Source of the DNA: Magicicada septendecula
Taxonomy: Eukaryota; Arthropoda; Insecta; Hemiptera; Cicadidae
Direction: 5' to 3'
NCBI GenBank assembly: GCA_034769895.1
Contig: CM068369.1
Span: 151,956,074 to 152,020,073 of the forward strand
Length of the DNA stretch: 64,000 bases
Below the pieces are notes generated by a model. That model was given only the letters and a program-made list of their open reading frames with translations, had not been told where the DNA came from and ran no database searches. The position numbers were made by a program, and so were the translations under genes. Of the stretch, positions 1-11,639 are shown one piece after another; positions within the stretch are counted from its first letter, which is position 1; every line of letters begins with the position of its first letter.

Positions 1-1202
1 AAATATTTTTGTATCCATGGATAAAACGTATGCGATTATCAAGGTATACTTTATTAAAAACACGTTGTTTTAGATTTAACGTATATTTTATTTTGCATAA
101 CTCCAAATGTTTCGCCCATTCTGTGATAACGCATGGGTCATCATCACTGGCTAGCTGAGTCACTGAGGATATGTTGTCTTAGAATGGTAAAAACGTTTGG
201 TAATCTTCTTGGTAAATCTGTAAATGAATTCATTTTATGTGCAGCCTTTTACACTGTGTTTATGAAAATCATGTGAGAAATAATCCATAATTTCGTTGAA
301 CAACCTTTTTTTTTCTCAATATAAGACAGGTTTAACAAATATTGTTTTTAAATAAGAAACTTTTTTGTGGATTTTCTATATTAGATATTTATAGGTGTGA
401 TCACAAACTGAAATAACTCAATTTGTTATGAGGAAAGAATTCTCAAATATTCCTAAATATATTTATGTGATATATATCTAGTTTGTATCCATTTTAATCA
501 TCATTAATATAATTATCCATACTTAAATAATAAATAATAATAAACAATTAAATCTCTACTATGTAATGATGTGAATAAAATATTTCTGTAAACAATAATT
601 TTTAAATGAATAAAATGCCTTTATTCTCTATGTACGTCATTATACAAGTATAATGACCACATGTCATATACACATTCAGTCATCTCTCTCCCCTTCTGGC
701 TTGCTTTCAGTCTTCGATTTATGTCCTTATTTAACCATTATAAACTAATTCTGCATGAACATTGCCTTGTAACACGAAGCCACTACTTGTGTCTAGCCAA
801 GCTGTTACATAGCGTTTCTTGTTTATTAATTCAAACTTCATAAGCAAGGCATTCCAGCTGACATATTACAGCACCGCGCAGCACTGACATTCTCATCTGC
901 CAACCCTATCACAACAAACCCGAAGAAACTACACACGTAAAAGTGTATATCTAATCGTACAGAAAGGAATGAATATAAAATAAATTACTACTTTATAGTG
1001 TACTTTAATGCAGTAACTACTTTGTTACAGTTTATTGGATGAAGTTCAATAAAATGAACGGTTTAATATATTAATGAAATATTAAAACGAATGTTTGTTT
1101 CTTTCCTATAAAAATGTAATACGATAAACTTTCTGTTGTTGGGCAAAAATTGTGAAAATTTTCGATATTCACGAAAGTTAACTTTAAGTTATAATTTTAA
1201 AC
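1..1202. other. AT-rich sequence without recognisable features
   Basis: The stretch is AT-rich and noncoding. I see no ORF with family resemblance, no tandem repeat and no transposon end before the Tigger-type terminus at 1205. Confidence 0.6.
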
Positions 1203-1204
1203 TA

Positions 1205-1250
1205 CAGTCGGTACTCGATTAACGTCTAGTTACGTACCTGAAAACCACGA
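1205..1250 (-). repeat. Tigger-type terminal end (3' end of the element)
   Basis: The sequence begins CAGTCGGTACTCGATTAACG directly after a TA dinucleotide (1203-1204). CAGT plus a GC-containing terminus flanked by TA is the usual form of Tigger/pogo ends. It lies downstream of the C-terminal end of the minus-strand transposase remnant, where the 3' end should be. I could not find the matching inverted copy beyond 2970, so the 5' end is lost or badly diverged. Confidence 0.5.
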
Positions 1251-1589
1251 CGTTAACTGAAACAGTTTTCCCCATAAGGAAACACGTTTTTTTTATAGGT
1301 TAGGTTTCACTATTTTGCTTGATGTAGACTAAGGTTGAGATTAACACTCGGAATATAAAATTCTTGTGCACATTTTTCTTTCTTATTAGTACAGTACATT
1401 GTGTAAATAAAAGCATACAAATTAACAAAAAACAGATGTGCTAGAAAAAAGTTTATTCTGCAGATTTTTGGAAATAACTATGGAGTGTTGTCTTCTTGGT
1501 GTTTTCGTAACTTTTTCTTTGTATAGTTCGTAGGAACAGGCTAAGCCTTCACTGACCGCTCTTTCTGCTTTAAAATTTCGTTTTTGATT

Positions 1590-2965
1590 ACGATCTTCTT
1601 CTGCTAAGATATGTAATATTTCGTCTATGAGGCGGAATGCTGTAAACTAGTAAACATTTTGTAGTTAACATTCTTTCAGGTAGCCCTTGATCTTTATATT
1701 CGTCAAGGATTTGCGCTAATACTTCTTCAGTATCTTCGGAAGTTAAATTTACCAAACCTACTTCTTGAGGTTTGTTTAGCGTTTCCTTGTTCACGTTAGA
1801 AACAATTCGATTAAAGCCGATTCCTGTAATAACGTCTTTCATACAACCTGGCCGTAAATTACACCAAATCCTATTCATACACTGTTCGATAACTTCTTTC
1901 CATACAGTTGTTATCAATTGCTTGACGAATCTTAAAGCTTCATCAACTTTTTCATGCAGTAGGCTTATCCTCTCCGCATGTTGCTGTCAAAAGCTGGCTA
2001 AATGTAACGTATAGCGTAGCTCTTGAACGCCGCGATTGCCTCTTGGTCCGTTAGTTATAATATAACATTGGTTGTAAAAACAAATTTAATGTTTTAATTT
2101 CCTAAATCGTTGAGATTGGACGGACAAGCTGCTGCATTGTTTGTTACGAGAAGAATTTTAAATTCTAAATTTTGCTTTGCACAATACTCCCTCCATTCCG
2201 TAATTCCATGGATACTCAACCATTGTGTAAAAAGAATACTAGTTACCCACGCCTTTTCGTTTGAAGTATGAATGACAGGAAGATGTGTTTTAGAGTATCC
2301 CTTTAAGGCTCTTGGATTTGCAGACTGATGACTTAGAACAGGTTTCATTTAATAGCCTCCTTAGGCATTTCCTTCAACTACAATGTCACCCGATCTCTGA
2401 TGACGGCTTTAAAACCTGGCGCGTTTTTCTTCATATGATATGCAGGTATCCGTTTCCAGAACACACCTGTTTCGTCAATACTAAAAACTTGTTTAGGATA
2501 ATATTCTTCAACAAGTGTTTCGAACTGCAGACAAAATTTTCAGCAGCCTTTCCTGTCACTATAATGCTGTGGAAGTCGTGACGGATTTTGAATCGCTGAA
2601 ACCAGCCTCGACTGGCAGTAAATTGTACTTCTTTTGAGCAACCTCCTTCCTTAGCTTTCAGATCATCATACAGTGACTGACCTTTGGTTTGGATAACGGC
2701 TAAGACAAAACACATGATTCAGGGCTTTATTCCGCAACGCAAGTAATTTTTCTATATTTTTTACAATTGAACTGCGCGTTCTGTTTACTTCAGTAGAGGT
2801 CAGTGATGAAAAAATCTGAATACATGACTTTGTGAGGATTGGAATATTTAGTTCGAAGCGTTGTATGAGTACAACCTAAAGTTTGCGCTATATCCATCGC
2901 TCGTTGTCCCGACTTGAAGATACTGATCACTTTCATTTTATCTATAAGATTAATTGGTTTTCTTT
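1590..2965 (-). pseudogene. Tigger/pogo-family transposase, degenerate
   Basis: This is a broken DDE transposase of the Tigger (TIGD/jerky-like) group, read on the minus strand in several frames. From N to C terminus: a helix-turn-helix with KPINLIDKMKVISIFKSGQR (about 2950-2890); a CENPB-type DNA-binding part with SRGWFQRFKIRHDFHSI (about 2605-2555); the first catalytic aspartate in SIDETGVFWKRIP (about 2490-2450); NPRALKGYSKTHLPVI and NEKAWVTSILFTQWL (about 2325-2215); and a C-terminal part with AQILDEYKDQGLPE near 1685. The second catalytic aspartate, normally in a DNAPGHP-like box, reads NNAAACP (about 2140), so the active site is lost. Frameshifts separate the segments. The order of blocks and the flanking CAGT end at 1205 make the family call firm; activity is excluded. 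Confidence 0.88.
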
Positions 2966-3239
2966 ATTACTTTCTCTGCATGACTTAACAGCACATTTGT
3001 ACAGTACAGATGTGCAAGGGTGTACGTGCATACAAATAAAAAATTGAAAGATTTAAATAAGTGATTGATAACAAAACATTTACTAACTGACTTAATAGAA
3101 AGTTGTTTAACCTGAGACCATGATTGACAATACTAATTGTAGTAATTACGTTTGTAACAGAGTAACATATATTATTAAATTTATTTTTGTGTGTACAAGG
3201 TGTAAAAAAATAAACCTATTCTAATGTACAGGGAAATTC

Positions 3240-3240
3240 A

Positions 3241-3274
<34 letters not shown>

Positions 3275-3283
3275 GCGTGTGCA
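3240..3283 (+). repeat. (TG)n microsatellite, imperfect
   Basis: About 20 TG units with a few TGC interruptions at the 3' side, followed by a short AT run. Confidence 0.95.
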
Positions 3284-3608
3284 AACACTTATATATATAT
3301 ACAACATTAAACACATTTTCGTTTTTACCGTGCTTTGAAATTGAATTGAATTGGAGCCTACGATTGATTTTTGTGCAGTATCTTGAACGAAAAAAAGAGT
3401 TTTTTGTTTAACCAGTTTGGTTTGTCTGTTCAACATAATGCAGAAACATAAATGCAAAAACCTTTCATGTATGAAAATTATCTGATGATTAAATTTAAGC
3501 CTCTTTGGCCCAATCTACTCTTGGATGTGATTAATGTTAAACTCTATTACAAAAGTTTATACCATTGTAGGCCTATTGCCATCACCAGGAATTAATGAAC
3601 AAAATTGT

Positions 3609-3904
3609 GGCCATGATTAGTAGTGTGGTGGATCCCTTAAACCACATACACTGGTGAATTGACTTGTAGTCACAGCAGGTGTTGTTTTCTGTAGTTCCGA
3701 TTCTTGATTACCCAATAGGAAGTCCTGTCATGCCATTGGCACAATGATGGGGATTATGGCCATGATTAGTAGTGTGGATCCCTTAAACCACATGCACTGG
3801 TGAATTGACTTGTTGTCACAGCAGGCGTTGTTTTCTGTAGTTCCAATTCTTGATTACCCAGTAGCAAGTCATGTCATGCCATTGGCACAATGATGGCGAT
3901 TCTG
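3609..3904 (+). repeat. Two-copy tandem repeat, about 149 bp per unit
   Basis: The unit starting GGCCATGATTAGTAGTGTGG at 3609 starts again at 3758. The two copies agree over nearly all their length, with a 3-base deletion and scattered substitutions. No coding potential is seen. The origin is unknown: it could be a local duplication or part of a dispersed repeat. Confidence 0.88.
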
Positions 3905-4015
3905 CAACAATTCTTTTGGTTGTAGGAAGAAAGTTACATTTCTTTACAGTGAATACTGTCCTCCACTTCAAGAAAGTTTAATGTTTAATACCACACACTT
4001 ACCAAACACATATTA

Positions 4016-5800
4016 TGTAACGTGACGTTTCACTCAACATAAAGTTTGTCATAAAAATAATGAAGTACAAAACAGAATTAAAGTAATAAACCTGTGTTAT
4101 GAAATAGATGTATTCATAAGTAAATTTAAAATCATTATAAAGTAAAATAAGAAACTAAAATATCAAACATGTATAGAATAAACTCAATAACAATAATTCC
4201 AGTAAACTGCATAACAAATCATATGCAGAATAGGTCAAAACCTATAATGCAGAGCCTAGTTGGATAACCAGTAACTGGAAACATGGCAACATAACCTAAA
4301 GAAAATGTAAGAAAAAAAATTGTAAACCTAGATTCAGTATAATATATACTCTAAGTATAGATTCCGTTATATCTGAGTGTAACTAATAGACACTTAGACA
4401 ATTCAAATAGAGATCATTATGTTATAAATGTGTTACAAAAGTTCTATTTTTGTATAATAATGTTGTAATGTGTGGTAGGAAGGAAAGACTAATACTGAAT
4501 GTTCAAAGAATGCTAAAGAGGTAAAGTAGAATGTGATGTAAATAAATTAGTAGCATAAAGTGTGACCAATAAACTGACTACTAGCTAATAAAATAAGAAA
4601 TAACTATTGTTGGTTATGGACAAGTAATAAGGTAGTTAGTAAGAAATAAATGTGGTAGACTTGGTAGACAAAAAGAATATTATGTATAAAAATTGTAATA
4701 GACAATGTCCAATATAAAAAGAAAGAGTATACCGGTATGTTATTAGATTAAGAAATGGGTAATCTTAAGTGTTTGTAATATACTAATAAGAATGTAATTA
4801 ACAAGATGTTTACTTGGATAAAAAAACCTACATCTACTGTAGAAGGTAGACAGGGACATTACAAGGTACAAAGCATGTGTTAAATCATAATAGGTATAGT
4901 AAATGATCGTGTTGTTTATTGGGATTAAATGCCAAATGTTACATTGTATTAGAATTAAGTAATTTTATTGTATGAAACAAAGAATAGTCCAATGTACACA
5001 AGACATTCTTAGGCCTATTATAGAAGCCAAGGGTTTTATAAAAAGTTAAGGTTCATAATTACTACTATTACTAGTATTAAAATGTTTGTTAGTAGCATAA
5101 AATAATAGGTACAACCGAGAAAACAAAAAATGTAACAAAAAAGAAATTTTTAAAAATAATTTATTAGCATAGGCCAAACATTAAAATTGTTCATTTTTAG
5201 AATTATTGTATGGAAACATATCATGTGAGATCTTAAAATGATCAGAAGAAAAAAAAAGCAATTCAATGGTAATAATATCTTTAAAACTGTACTTAGCATA
5301 AGGAAATTATGTTAAATTTAAGAAATTTTAGTAATTTTGATATCAGAAAGGTGACACCATTCCCAACAATGAGTTAGATATCGACCAATGGGAATTTTTC
5401 ACTTATGTGTGTATGAACCCAAAAAGTGATGCCGTCAGGACCCAAAGACTGACGCTACGCCAAGGAGTCTAGTGTGAGAATTCATCGAGTAAAGAACGTC
5501 TCCTCCACGACAGTTATAGACGTGAAGTTAACATCATAGTCGAACCTCGGCTAGGTTAGGTGGAACGTAAACATCAAAACATAACCAAAAAAGTGAGAAA
5601 GGTGTCGTGAGAGTTTATACTAGCAAAAGCAGAGTTAAAGTGCATTAATAATTAACAGTGAGTAATAAAGTGTGTTTTAAAAGAAAAGGAAAGTATAGTG
5701 TGCATACTTTAAGTTATAACCGACTTATAACAAATTATCATAATATAATTATAACACTTTGTGTACACTTGAACTATTTATTCCACTACCACTAAACAAA
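4016..5800 (+). repeat. LTR-like noncoding repeat, inverted relative of 25.0-26.6 kb
   Basis: The block opens with TGTAACGTGACGTTTC. A diverged copy on the minus strand opens at 26576 with TGTAACATGATGTTTC. Further matches in the same order include AATGAAGTACAAAAC near the start and ACCATTGAATTGC with flanking sequence about 1.2 kb in (5270 here, about 25450 inverted). No ORF is present. TG at the outer end is typical of LTRs, but I did not find a matching second LTR or internal coding region. The right boundary is uncertain; resemblance fades after about 5800. Confidence 0.5.
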
Positions 5801-6621
5801 AACACTATCAATATTATAATTTTTCACTTTTAAACCATTATTTCTTTGTTTTTTAATGTTAAAGCAGTATAAACTATTGAAATATGTTAACCTCAAAAGT
5901 CGACATCATTCGGCACATACGAACTAATTGTTATTCTAGATCTAAGATATTGTTCTGTTTTATTGTAGTCACTCTTATATTGTGAGGTTTTGTACTTCAC
6001 GAAAGACATTTTCGTTTATTATTATTGTAGTCAAAAGAACCCGAGTTTATATAAAAATAACGTAAAGCTGTAGAGTAGGCTTGACGATAGAGATCATATT
6101 GCCAACTACCGAGCTAAAATTTTAACCAGCCTGGACAATTGTTTAAAAAGAAAAGGTTGTTATTTCATTTTAAAAGGAAAAGAAACAAATATAACAAAGA
6201 ATAAAAGAAATTGAAGAGAATTAATTGTGTATGGAATTATTTTAAATACTTAACATTTTTTATCAGTTTCAAAATATTAGTGTTTTAATGAACATAGAAG
6301 AATAAGTTGGTAGTACCTATTGCCCGGGTACTATGTGCGATTTAAATTAAAGTAGGTAAGTGAATTCAGTCAGCATCCAGGAAGGAATTAAAAGAAGTTC
6401 AATAATTTTAATTAATTAAAACATTCAATGTAATAATTCATGAAAAATAACCTCAAAACTGGAACACTATAGGTACAAATCAACAGGTGAAGGTATAAAT
6501 TTAACCCCAACTCAAGTCGAATACATAACTCACTTATCATTTAATAAGTTTTTATTAATTTGAAGGTTTAATTGTTTATCAAGGGAACCAATATACCTTT
6601 TTGATAAGACTTAACGTCATA

Positions 6622-6765
6622 ACTCTTATTTGTAATTATATTACAAATTGGCATCCACAACTTGGGGTGTTTAACCAAAACAAAAACAACAACAACCTAC
6701 TATTCAACATATAATTTATTTGTAATTAATATTACAACTTGGCGTCCAATTAGGGAGGCCGAAGC
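6622..6765 (+). other. Two primer-binding-site-like segments in tandem
   Basis: TTACAAATTGGCATCCACAA (about 6641-6660) and TTACAACTTGGCGTCCAATT (about 6732-6751) each follow a TTATTTGTAATTA-type run. TTGGCRTCCA after a sequence ending in ACA resembles the junction of an LTR and a tRNA primer-binding site. If so, 4016-6645 could be an LTR of about 2.6 kb. No gag or pol follows, so the assignment is weak. Confidence 0.25.
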
Positions 6766-8230
6766 AAAACATAATTAAGAAGATTTTATTATTAAAATAG
6801 ATCAACCATCAACTCAAATTCAGGAAAAACAAAATACACGTTACCTATTATGGTGCTTACAACGTGAGGCGTAAAAGTAATTCAACTTTATCAACTTGAT
6901 AAATAAAAAAATACACACCACAATACGTAAAATCATGTAACTGGCATGAAGTCACACTAACAATTTGTTAACTGTGGCAGTGTTGTTCAAGGTACTGGAT
7001 TCAGTGGTGGTAGGCTGCTAAATGATCAGTTGTTTTTTATTTGCTTTATCAGTCAAGTAACTATTGCATCCATATTATGTACTGGTGCAATGAACAATAA
7101 ACTAATGTGTGTTTTTCAGGTCAGTATTTGAAGTTTGCTTTACATCAGTTTCAATTTCTTCTTGTATTGTGACAAGACAGAACAGAAATTGATACAATGT
7201 CAAAATACAACAAATGAAATAATTAAAAAAAATTACTGTTCGTAACAGCAATACAAAGCAGAATTGGAATTAAGAATAGGGTATGTCCAGGGACTTATGA
7301 GGTAAACCATTCAGAAGGTCACCAAGAGCCTTATCAAAAATTATTAAGCTCATTAAAAAATAACTGAATGTCATCCAGTTTCTGATGTGTTGAAATTGGC
7401 AGTATATTAAATATAGTAATTTATAAAAAGGAAATAAATAAACTAACCACAGAGAGAGGCATATCACTAACAAGGACTGATTATCTAGCTGAGTGGAATA
7501 TGTCCCAATCATACATTCAGGTCATCGTAACAACTTTAGAGGAAAATCTGAGAACTGTTGAAGAAATATGTTCTCCAGTTTTTGATCTTCAAAGTTCTTT
7601 AATATGACACAAGTTTTGAAAATTATATTCATTCCTGTTGTGTATTAGCATACCATTGAGAGCAAGCAGTAACAGCATTCTTGCCTGATGGCATCTTGTC
7701 TTCGTTGTACCTCAGAAGGACGGGAAATCAAGTCAATTATTGTGAAGAGTAATAATAATTGTTGTAAATTACACACACATGTGCAGCTATTTATATTGAA
7801 CAACAAGCTAATTAGTAGCAGACATGTTGCAAAAACACTAATATGCACCATAACGAACAGACATTTATGATACCACACTATATCAGTGAGGAGTAGTTTA
7901 ATAATAATACATAAATCAGTTTATCACTCATGTACTTATTAGGAAATTTAATTATGCCAAGCTAATTAAAATGTAATTTAAAGTATTAAAATTTAAACAT
8001 GTTTGATTCAATCTGTTTCTGCACCAAGTTAGGTATATTTAGTATTCATACGTAAAATATATCACTAATTGGAAACCTTTGTACAACTTCATTAAACTTT
8101 TCAGAATTGTACCAATGCTTAATCTGACAAGTCGATAATATAATAATCATAGAATTTTTTGTGTATTAACAAAATGGTGAGGAGAGGTATGAGCTCTGTA
8201 GGCATACAAAGAATCCAGGGCAGTCAATGC
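6766..8230. other. Noncoding interval, nothing recognised
   Basis: AT-rich sequence with short chance ORFs on both strands. None resembles a known family, and there are no tandem repeats. Confidence 0.5.
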
Positions 8231-8232
8231 TA

Positions 8233-9313
8233 CAGTAGAGCGTCGATAATCCGGACATCAAAAATCCGGAGCGTCAAAAATTCGGACCTCATCCACAGAG
8301 AAATTCGATTTGTCGGTATCAAAATCGAGATTCCAATAGATTGGAAACGTTTTGCACAAGCTTGTTTAAATTGTTGAATGTCTTTGAGCCTAGCCTCTAT
8401 GCAGTGTTACAGTATACGAATGGAATGTGGGAATGGTGGGATTGGTAACAGGTTCCGTTATTGCATCGTGTGTTGCTAGCTGAACGAGACGAACAAAGTG
8501 TTGATGCTTTTGCTAAAAAGTCGAATCAGAAGGACTGCAGTCACATGTTAGCAGATGCTTGGAAAAGTCTTACAAAAGACAATTTGCAAAATTGGTGGGA
8601 AAAGCTATGGCCTATTGGAAAAGATCAGACAGAAGAAAATCCAGCCAAAAATGAAAGGGTAGAAGAAAATGTTTTAGATGAAATTACGTCATTATTAAAG
8701 CTAATACCAGGTTTCGAAGAGTACGACGAAAACAATGCAAGCAAGTAGTTAGAAAGTGATAAAAATGACAATGGATATCAAATTTTAAATGATGAAGAAA
8801 TAACTAACACTGTAGCTGAGGCCAAGACCCCCCTCCCCACCTAGATGAAAACGAAAATGACGAAAGTAAAGACATCGCTGATGAGGCATCCCCCTGGACC
8901 TTCACACGCCAATGCATTCAACGCGTTGGCAACTTCAATCTCTTGGCTGAAAAAGCAGCCCGAATGCTCTACTACCCAACTTTTGTTACTAAAGAGACTG
9001 AGAGACCTACTTGGCCTCCAATAACGCACCTTAAACCTTGTTCAGAAAATAATTATTGACTTTTTTTCATAGTTCTGATTTGCATAATTAAATTCCTTCA
9101 TATTAAAAAAAAATGTATACAATGTTTGTGTAAGTGTCTGGAATGAATATAGTTAAACATGATGTTTCTAACCTGACGTTGAGTTTTCGCAAGTACCCCT
9201 TCTATCCTTACACTTTAAGTAGTGATGTTTTTGTACATGTTCGAAAATCCGGACAAATCAATAATCCAGACTCAGTCGAACACCAATTAGTTCGAATTAT
9301 CGACGCTCTACTG
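8233..9313 (+). mobile_element. Internally deleted Tigger/pogo element with TA target duplication
   Basis: The left end at 8233 reads CAGTAGAGCGTCGATAAT, and the right end at 9313 is its perfect inverse. Both are flanked by TA (8231-8232 and 9314-9315). Subterminal sequence is also mirrored (AATCCGGA-type motifs inside each end). At 1081 bp the element is far shorter than an autonomous Tigger and keeps only the last part of the transposase. It is therefore a non-autonomous deletion derivative, mobilised in trans if at all. The well-kept ends suggest it is younger than the other Tigger remnants here. Confidence 0.92.
8461..9024 (+). pseudogene. C-terminal remnant of Tigger-like transposase
   Basis: Two adjoining open segments lie inside the 8233-9313 element. 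The first (8461-8748) contains ADAWKSLTKDNLQNWWEKLW, the C-terminal helix region of Tigger/jerky-type transposases, followed by an acidic stretch. The second, in another frame (about 8843-9024), contains HANAFNALATSISWLKKQPE and TQLLLLKRLRDLL, which match the family's C-terminal motif (usually an EALE..W..QQPE..TQLLLLKRIRDL type). The DNA-binding domain and the catalytic core are absent. A stop at 8746 and a frameshift separate the two parts, so no functional protein is expected. Confidence 0.8.
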
Positions 9314-9551
9314 TACTTTTCAGCCACTATTATTATACCTTGTGTTCACCTTGTTTAACCATTCCCACAGTCTGAGTGGATTTAACATCTAAAATTTCCA
9401 TGGTGCTGCTAGATTATAAAATTTGGGACCATTAGAAGTAACCAAGTGCTTGTAGCACCTTCAGCTTGATAAAGTAACTCAGATGAAATAAAAACATTTT
9501 ATAATATAGAATATAGAACTTTCACTTGTGAAAATTTACTTGTTTTTCTTT

Positions 9552-9590
9552 CTGAACGCGTTTCGGCATAGTGTTCGCCTTCGTCAGCAG
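9552..9590 (-). ncRNA. Hammerhead-ribozyme-like motif, left arm
   Basis: Minus strand: stem I strand CTG, core CTGACGA, an extra A, stem II GGCG/TGCC (one G-U pair) around a 7-base loop, GAAAC, two-base loop GC, GTT, then CAG, which pairs perfectly with the CTG. A minimal stem III (AC/GT) is typical of type I hammerheads described in Penelope-like elements. Stem II and stem I differ from the right-arm copy but stay paired. The extra base before stem II is non-canonical and cleavage is untested. Confidence 0.5.
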
Positions 9591-9835
9591 TTTGAGACAG
9601 ACTGGCCAGTAACGTGTAACGGTTTTTGTTTGGAAGGTTTAGTGGGGGTGGTGTGTGGAGGAAGGGGATTGACGTGGGGATCCAAATTATTGTTAGTTTT
9701 ATGTATAATTGTGTCAAAATATGTGTGTGTGATTTATAGTTTAATTGGTCGTTAAGTATGTTGTTTGGTTGTGTTTTGTAGTGTTTGTATATTTCAAAAA
9801 ACTTAACTTGTTATAGTTAAAAACTTAACACAGCA

Positions 9836-10054
9836 GAACAATATGAAATACACAAACACTACAAAACACAACCAAACAACATACTTAACGACCAATTAAA
9901 CTATAAATCACACACACTGTTTGACACAATTATACATAAAACTAACAATACCTTGGATCCCCGCGCCAATCCCCTTCCTCCATACACCACCCCCACTAAA
10001 CCTTCCAAACAAAAACCATTACACGTTACTGGCCAGTCTGTCTCAAACTGCTGA
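9836..10054 (+). pseudogene. C-terminal end of a Penelope-like ORF (fragment)
   Basis: One frame stays open for 72 codons to a TGA at 10052-10054. It reads EQYEIHKHYKTQPNNILNDQ, then YKSHTLFDTIIHKTN. This resembles the segment after the GIY-YIG endonuclease at the C terminus of Penelope-like polyproteins. The mirrored arm (about 9587-9795, minus strand) encodes the same piece. No reverse transcriptase or GIY-YIG core is present, so it is a 5'-truncated fragment. The stop codon lies inside the CTGACGA core of the hammerhead-like motif. Confidence 0.6.
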
Positions 10055-10086
10055 CGAAGGCGAACACTACGCCGAAACGCGTTCGG
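10048..10086 (+). ncRNA. Hammerhead-ribozyme-like motif, right arm
   Basis: Core CTGACGA (10051-10057), an extra A, stem II GGCG (10059-10062) with CGCC (10070-10073), GAAAC (10074-10078), loop GC, GTT (10081-10083). Flanking CTG and CGG can form a 3-bp stem I with one G-U pair. It sits 50 bp from the outer end of the right arm. The fold is inferred by eye. Confidence 0.5.
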
Positions 10087-10199
10087 AAAGAAAAACAAGT
10101 AAGTTATCACAAGTGAAAGTTCTATATTCTATATTATTTAGTACTGTGAAAAAAGAAGATGAACAATCAAAACAACTATAAAAACATTTTCTGTAGTTA

Positions 10200-10940
10200 C
10201 AGAGTTGATATCAGCTATAAGAGGGTGAAAGAAGGGTGTGTTGGGGAGGGGAGAAATACATAGACATAGAAAGCATGTTCTCTACAATTGATATCATAAA
10301 CTTCTCCTTCTCCTTCTCATTTCATAATGCTATATAAATCTTTGGATTTTAGCTAATTTGATTCCCTTATCCATTCTTCCATCTCTCCATAACTTCTGTT
10401 GATTCTCTTGGCTTCTCGATTGTCTTCTCTTGTTTTGCACAAGCTTCATGTGATCGCCATAACGTAACTACACTTCTTGACATTAAAACATGTTTGTTTT
10501 TCATTTTAGAAACTGAGTGGTTTAAAAACTTATACTTGAAAGAAATACCAGTACTATTATAAATTTTAAAACATTAAAAGTCGCAGTCACAATGTAAATA
10601 TTTTTATCAACAAAGAATGTAGCCTGTTATGAGTAAGAAGAACTGTTTAAAAATCTTCAATTCTGATTATTTCGTACAACACAAAAGTATTCACTACTTG
10701 CAATTTGGATATGAAAAATATACTCAAACTGTATGAGGTACACACACATACACACTCACACACATGTAATTCAATAGTAGAGTACTTCTGCAAGTGTATT
10801 TTTATTTCTGTCAGTATAAAAATGAAACCTGACGTACATTTATAGAATTGTTCAGTGTCATTAGGGGTTTTAATATAAATTAAAGAAATTTATATATTAT
10901 AATATATACAGATAAAAATTAAAATACCGTAGACTTGCAG
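10200..10940. other. Noncoding interval
   Basis: AT-rich sequence with a short degenerate CA run near 10740-10766. No other structure was seen. Confidence 0.5.
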
Positions 10941-10963
10941 AAGTAACGTGTTATTGAATAATA

Positions 10964-11400
<437 letters not shown>

Positions 11401-11538
11401 TAACAGTAATAACCAACCCTAAAATGAATATCTCACCAGACAATGAATCAACGTGGTGAGGTACAACAGCAGGTATGGACCAGACACACAAAATAATGCT
11501 TGAAACATCTCTTGTAATTTAATAGATGTTTAATGTTT

Positions 11539-11542
<4 letters not shown>

Positions 11543-11608
<66 letters not shown>
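11543..11608 (+). repeat. (CT)n/(CA)n compound microsatellite
   Basis: CT repeats to 11589 pass directly into CA repeats to 11608. Confidence 0.97.
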
Positions 11609-11639
11609 AATTATCATAAAAATAATTTCTTCTGCTAGT

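Larger units (their letters stand above)
9501..10137. mobile_element. Palindrome of two Penelope-like 3' ends
   Basis: Left arm 9501-9795 and right arm 9845-10137 are near-identical inverted copies around a 49-bp spacer. Each arm, read outward, carries the end of a Penelope-like ORF and then a hammerhead-like motif. The arms thus diverge: 5'-truncated ends meet in the middle and 3' ends face outward. Arms differ by a few substitutions and a few 1-2 bp indels, so the event is recent or the arms are being homogenised. Confidence 0.8.

Noticed and set aside
9499-10181. Four mirrored 70-86 codon frames across the palindrome
   Set aside because: Only the frame ending at 10054 (and its mirror) resembles a Penelope C terminus; the others are alternative frames of the same DNA.
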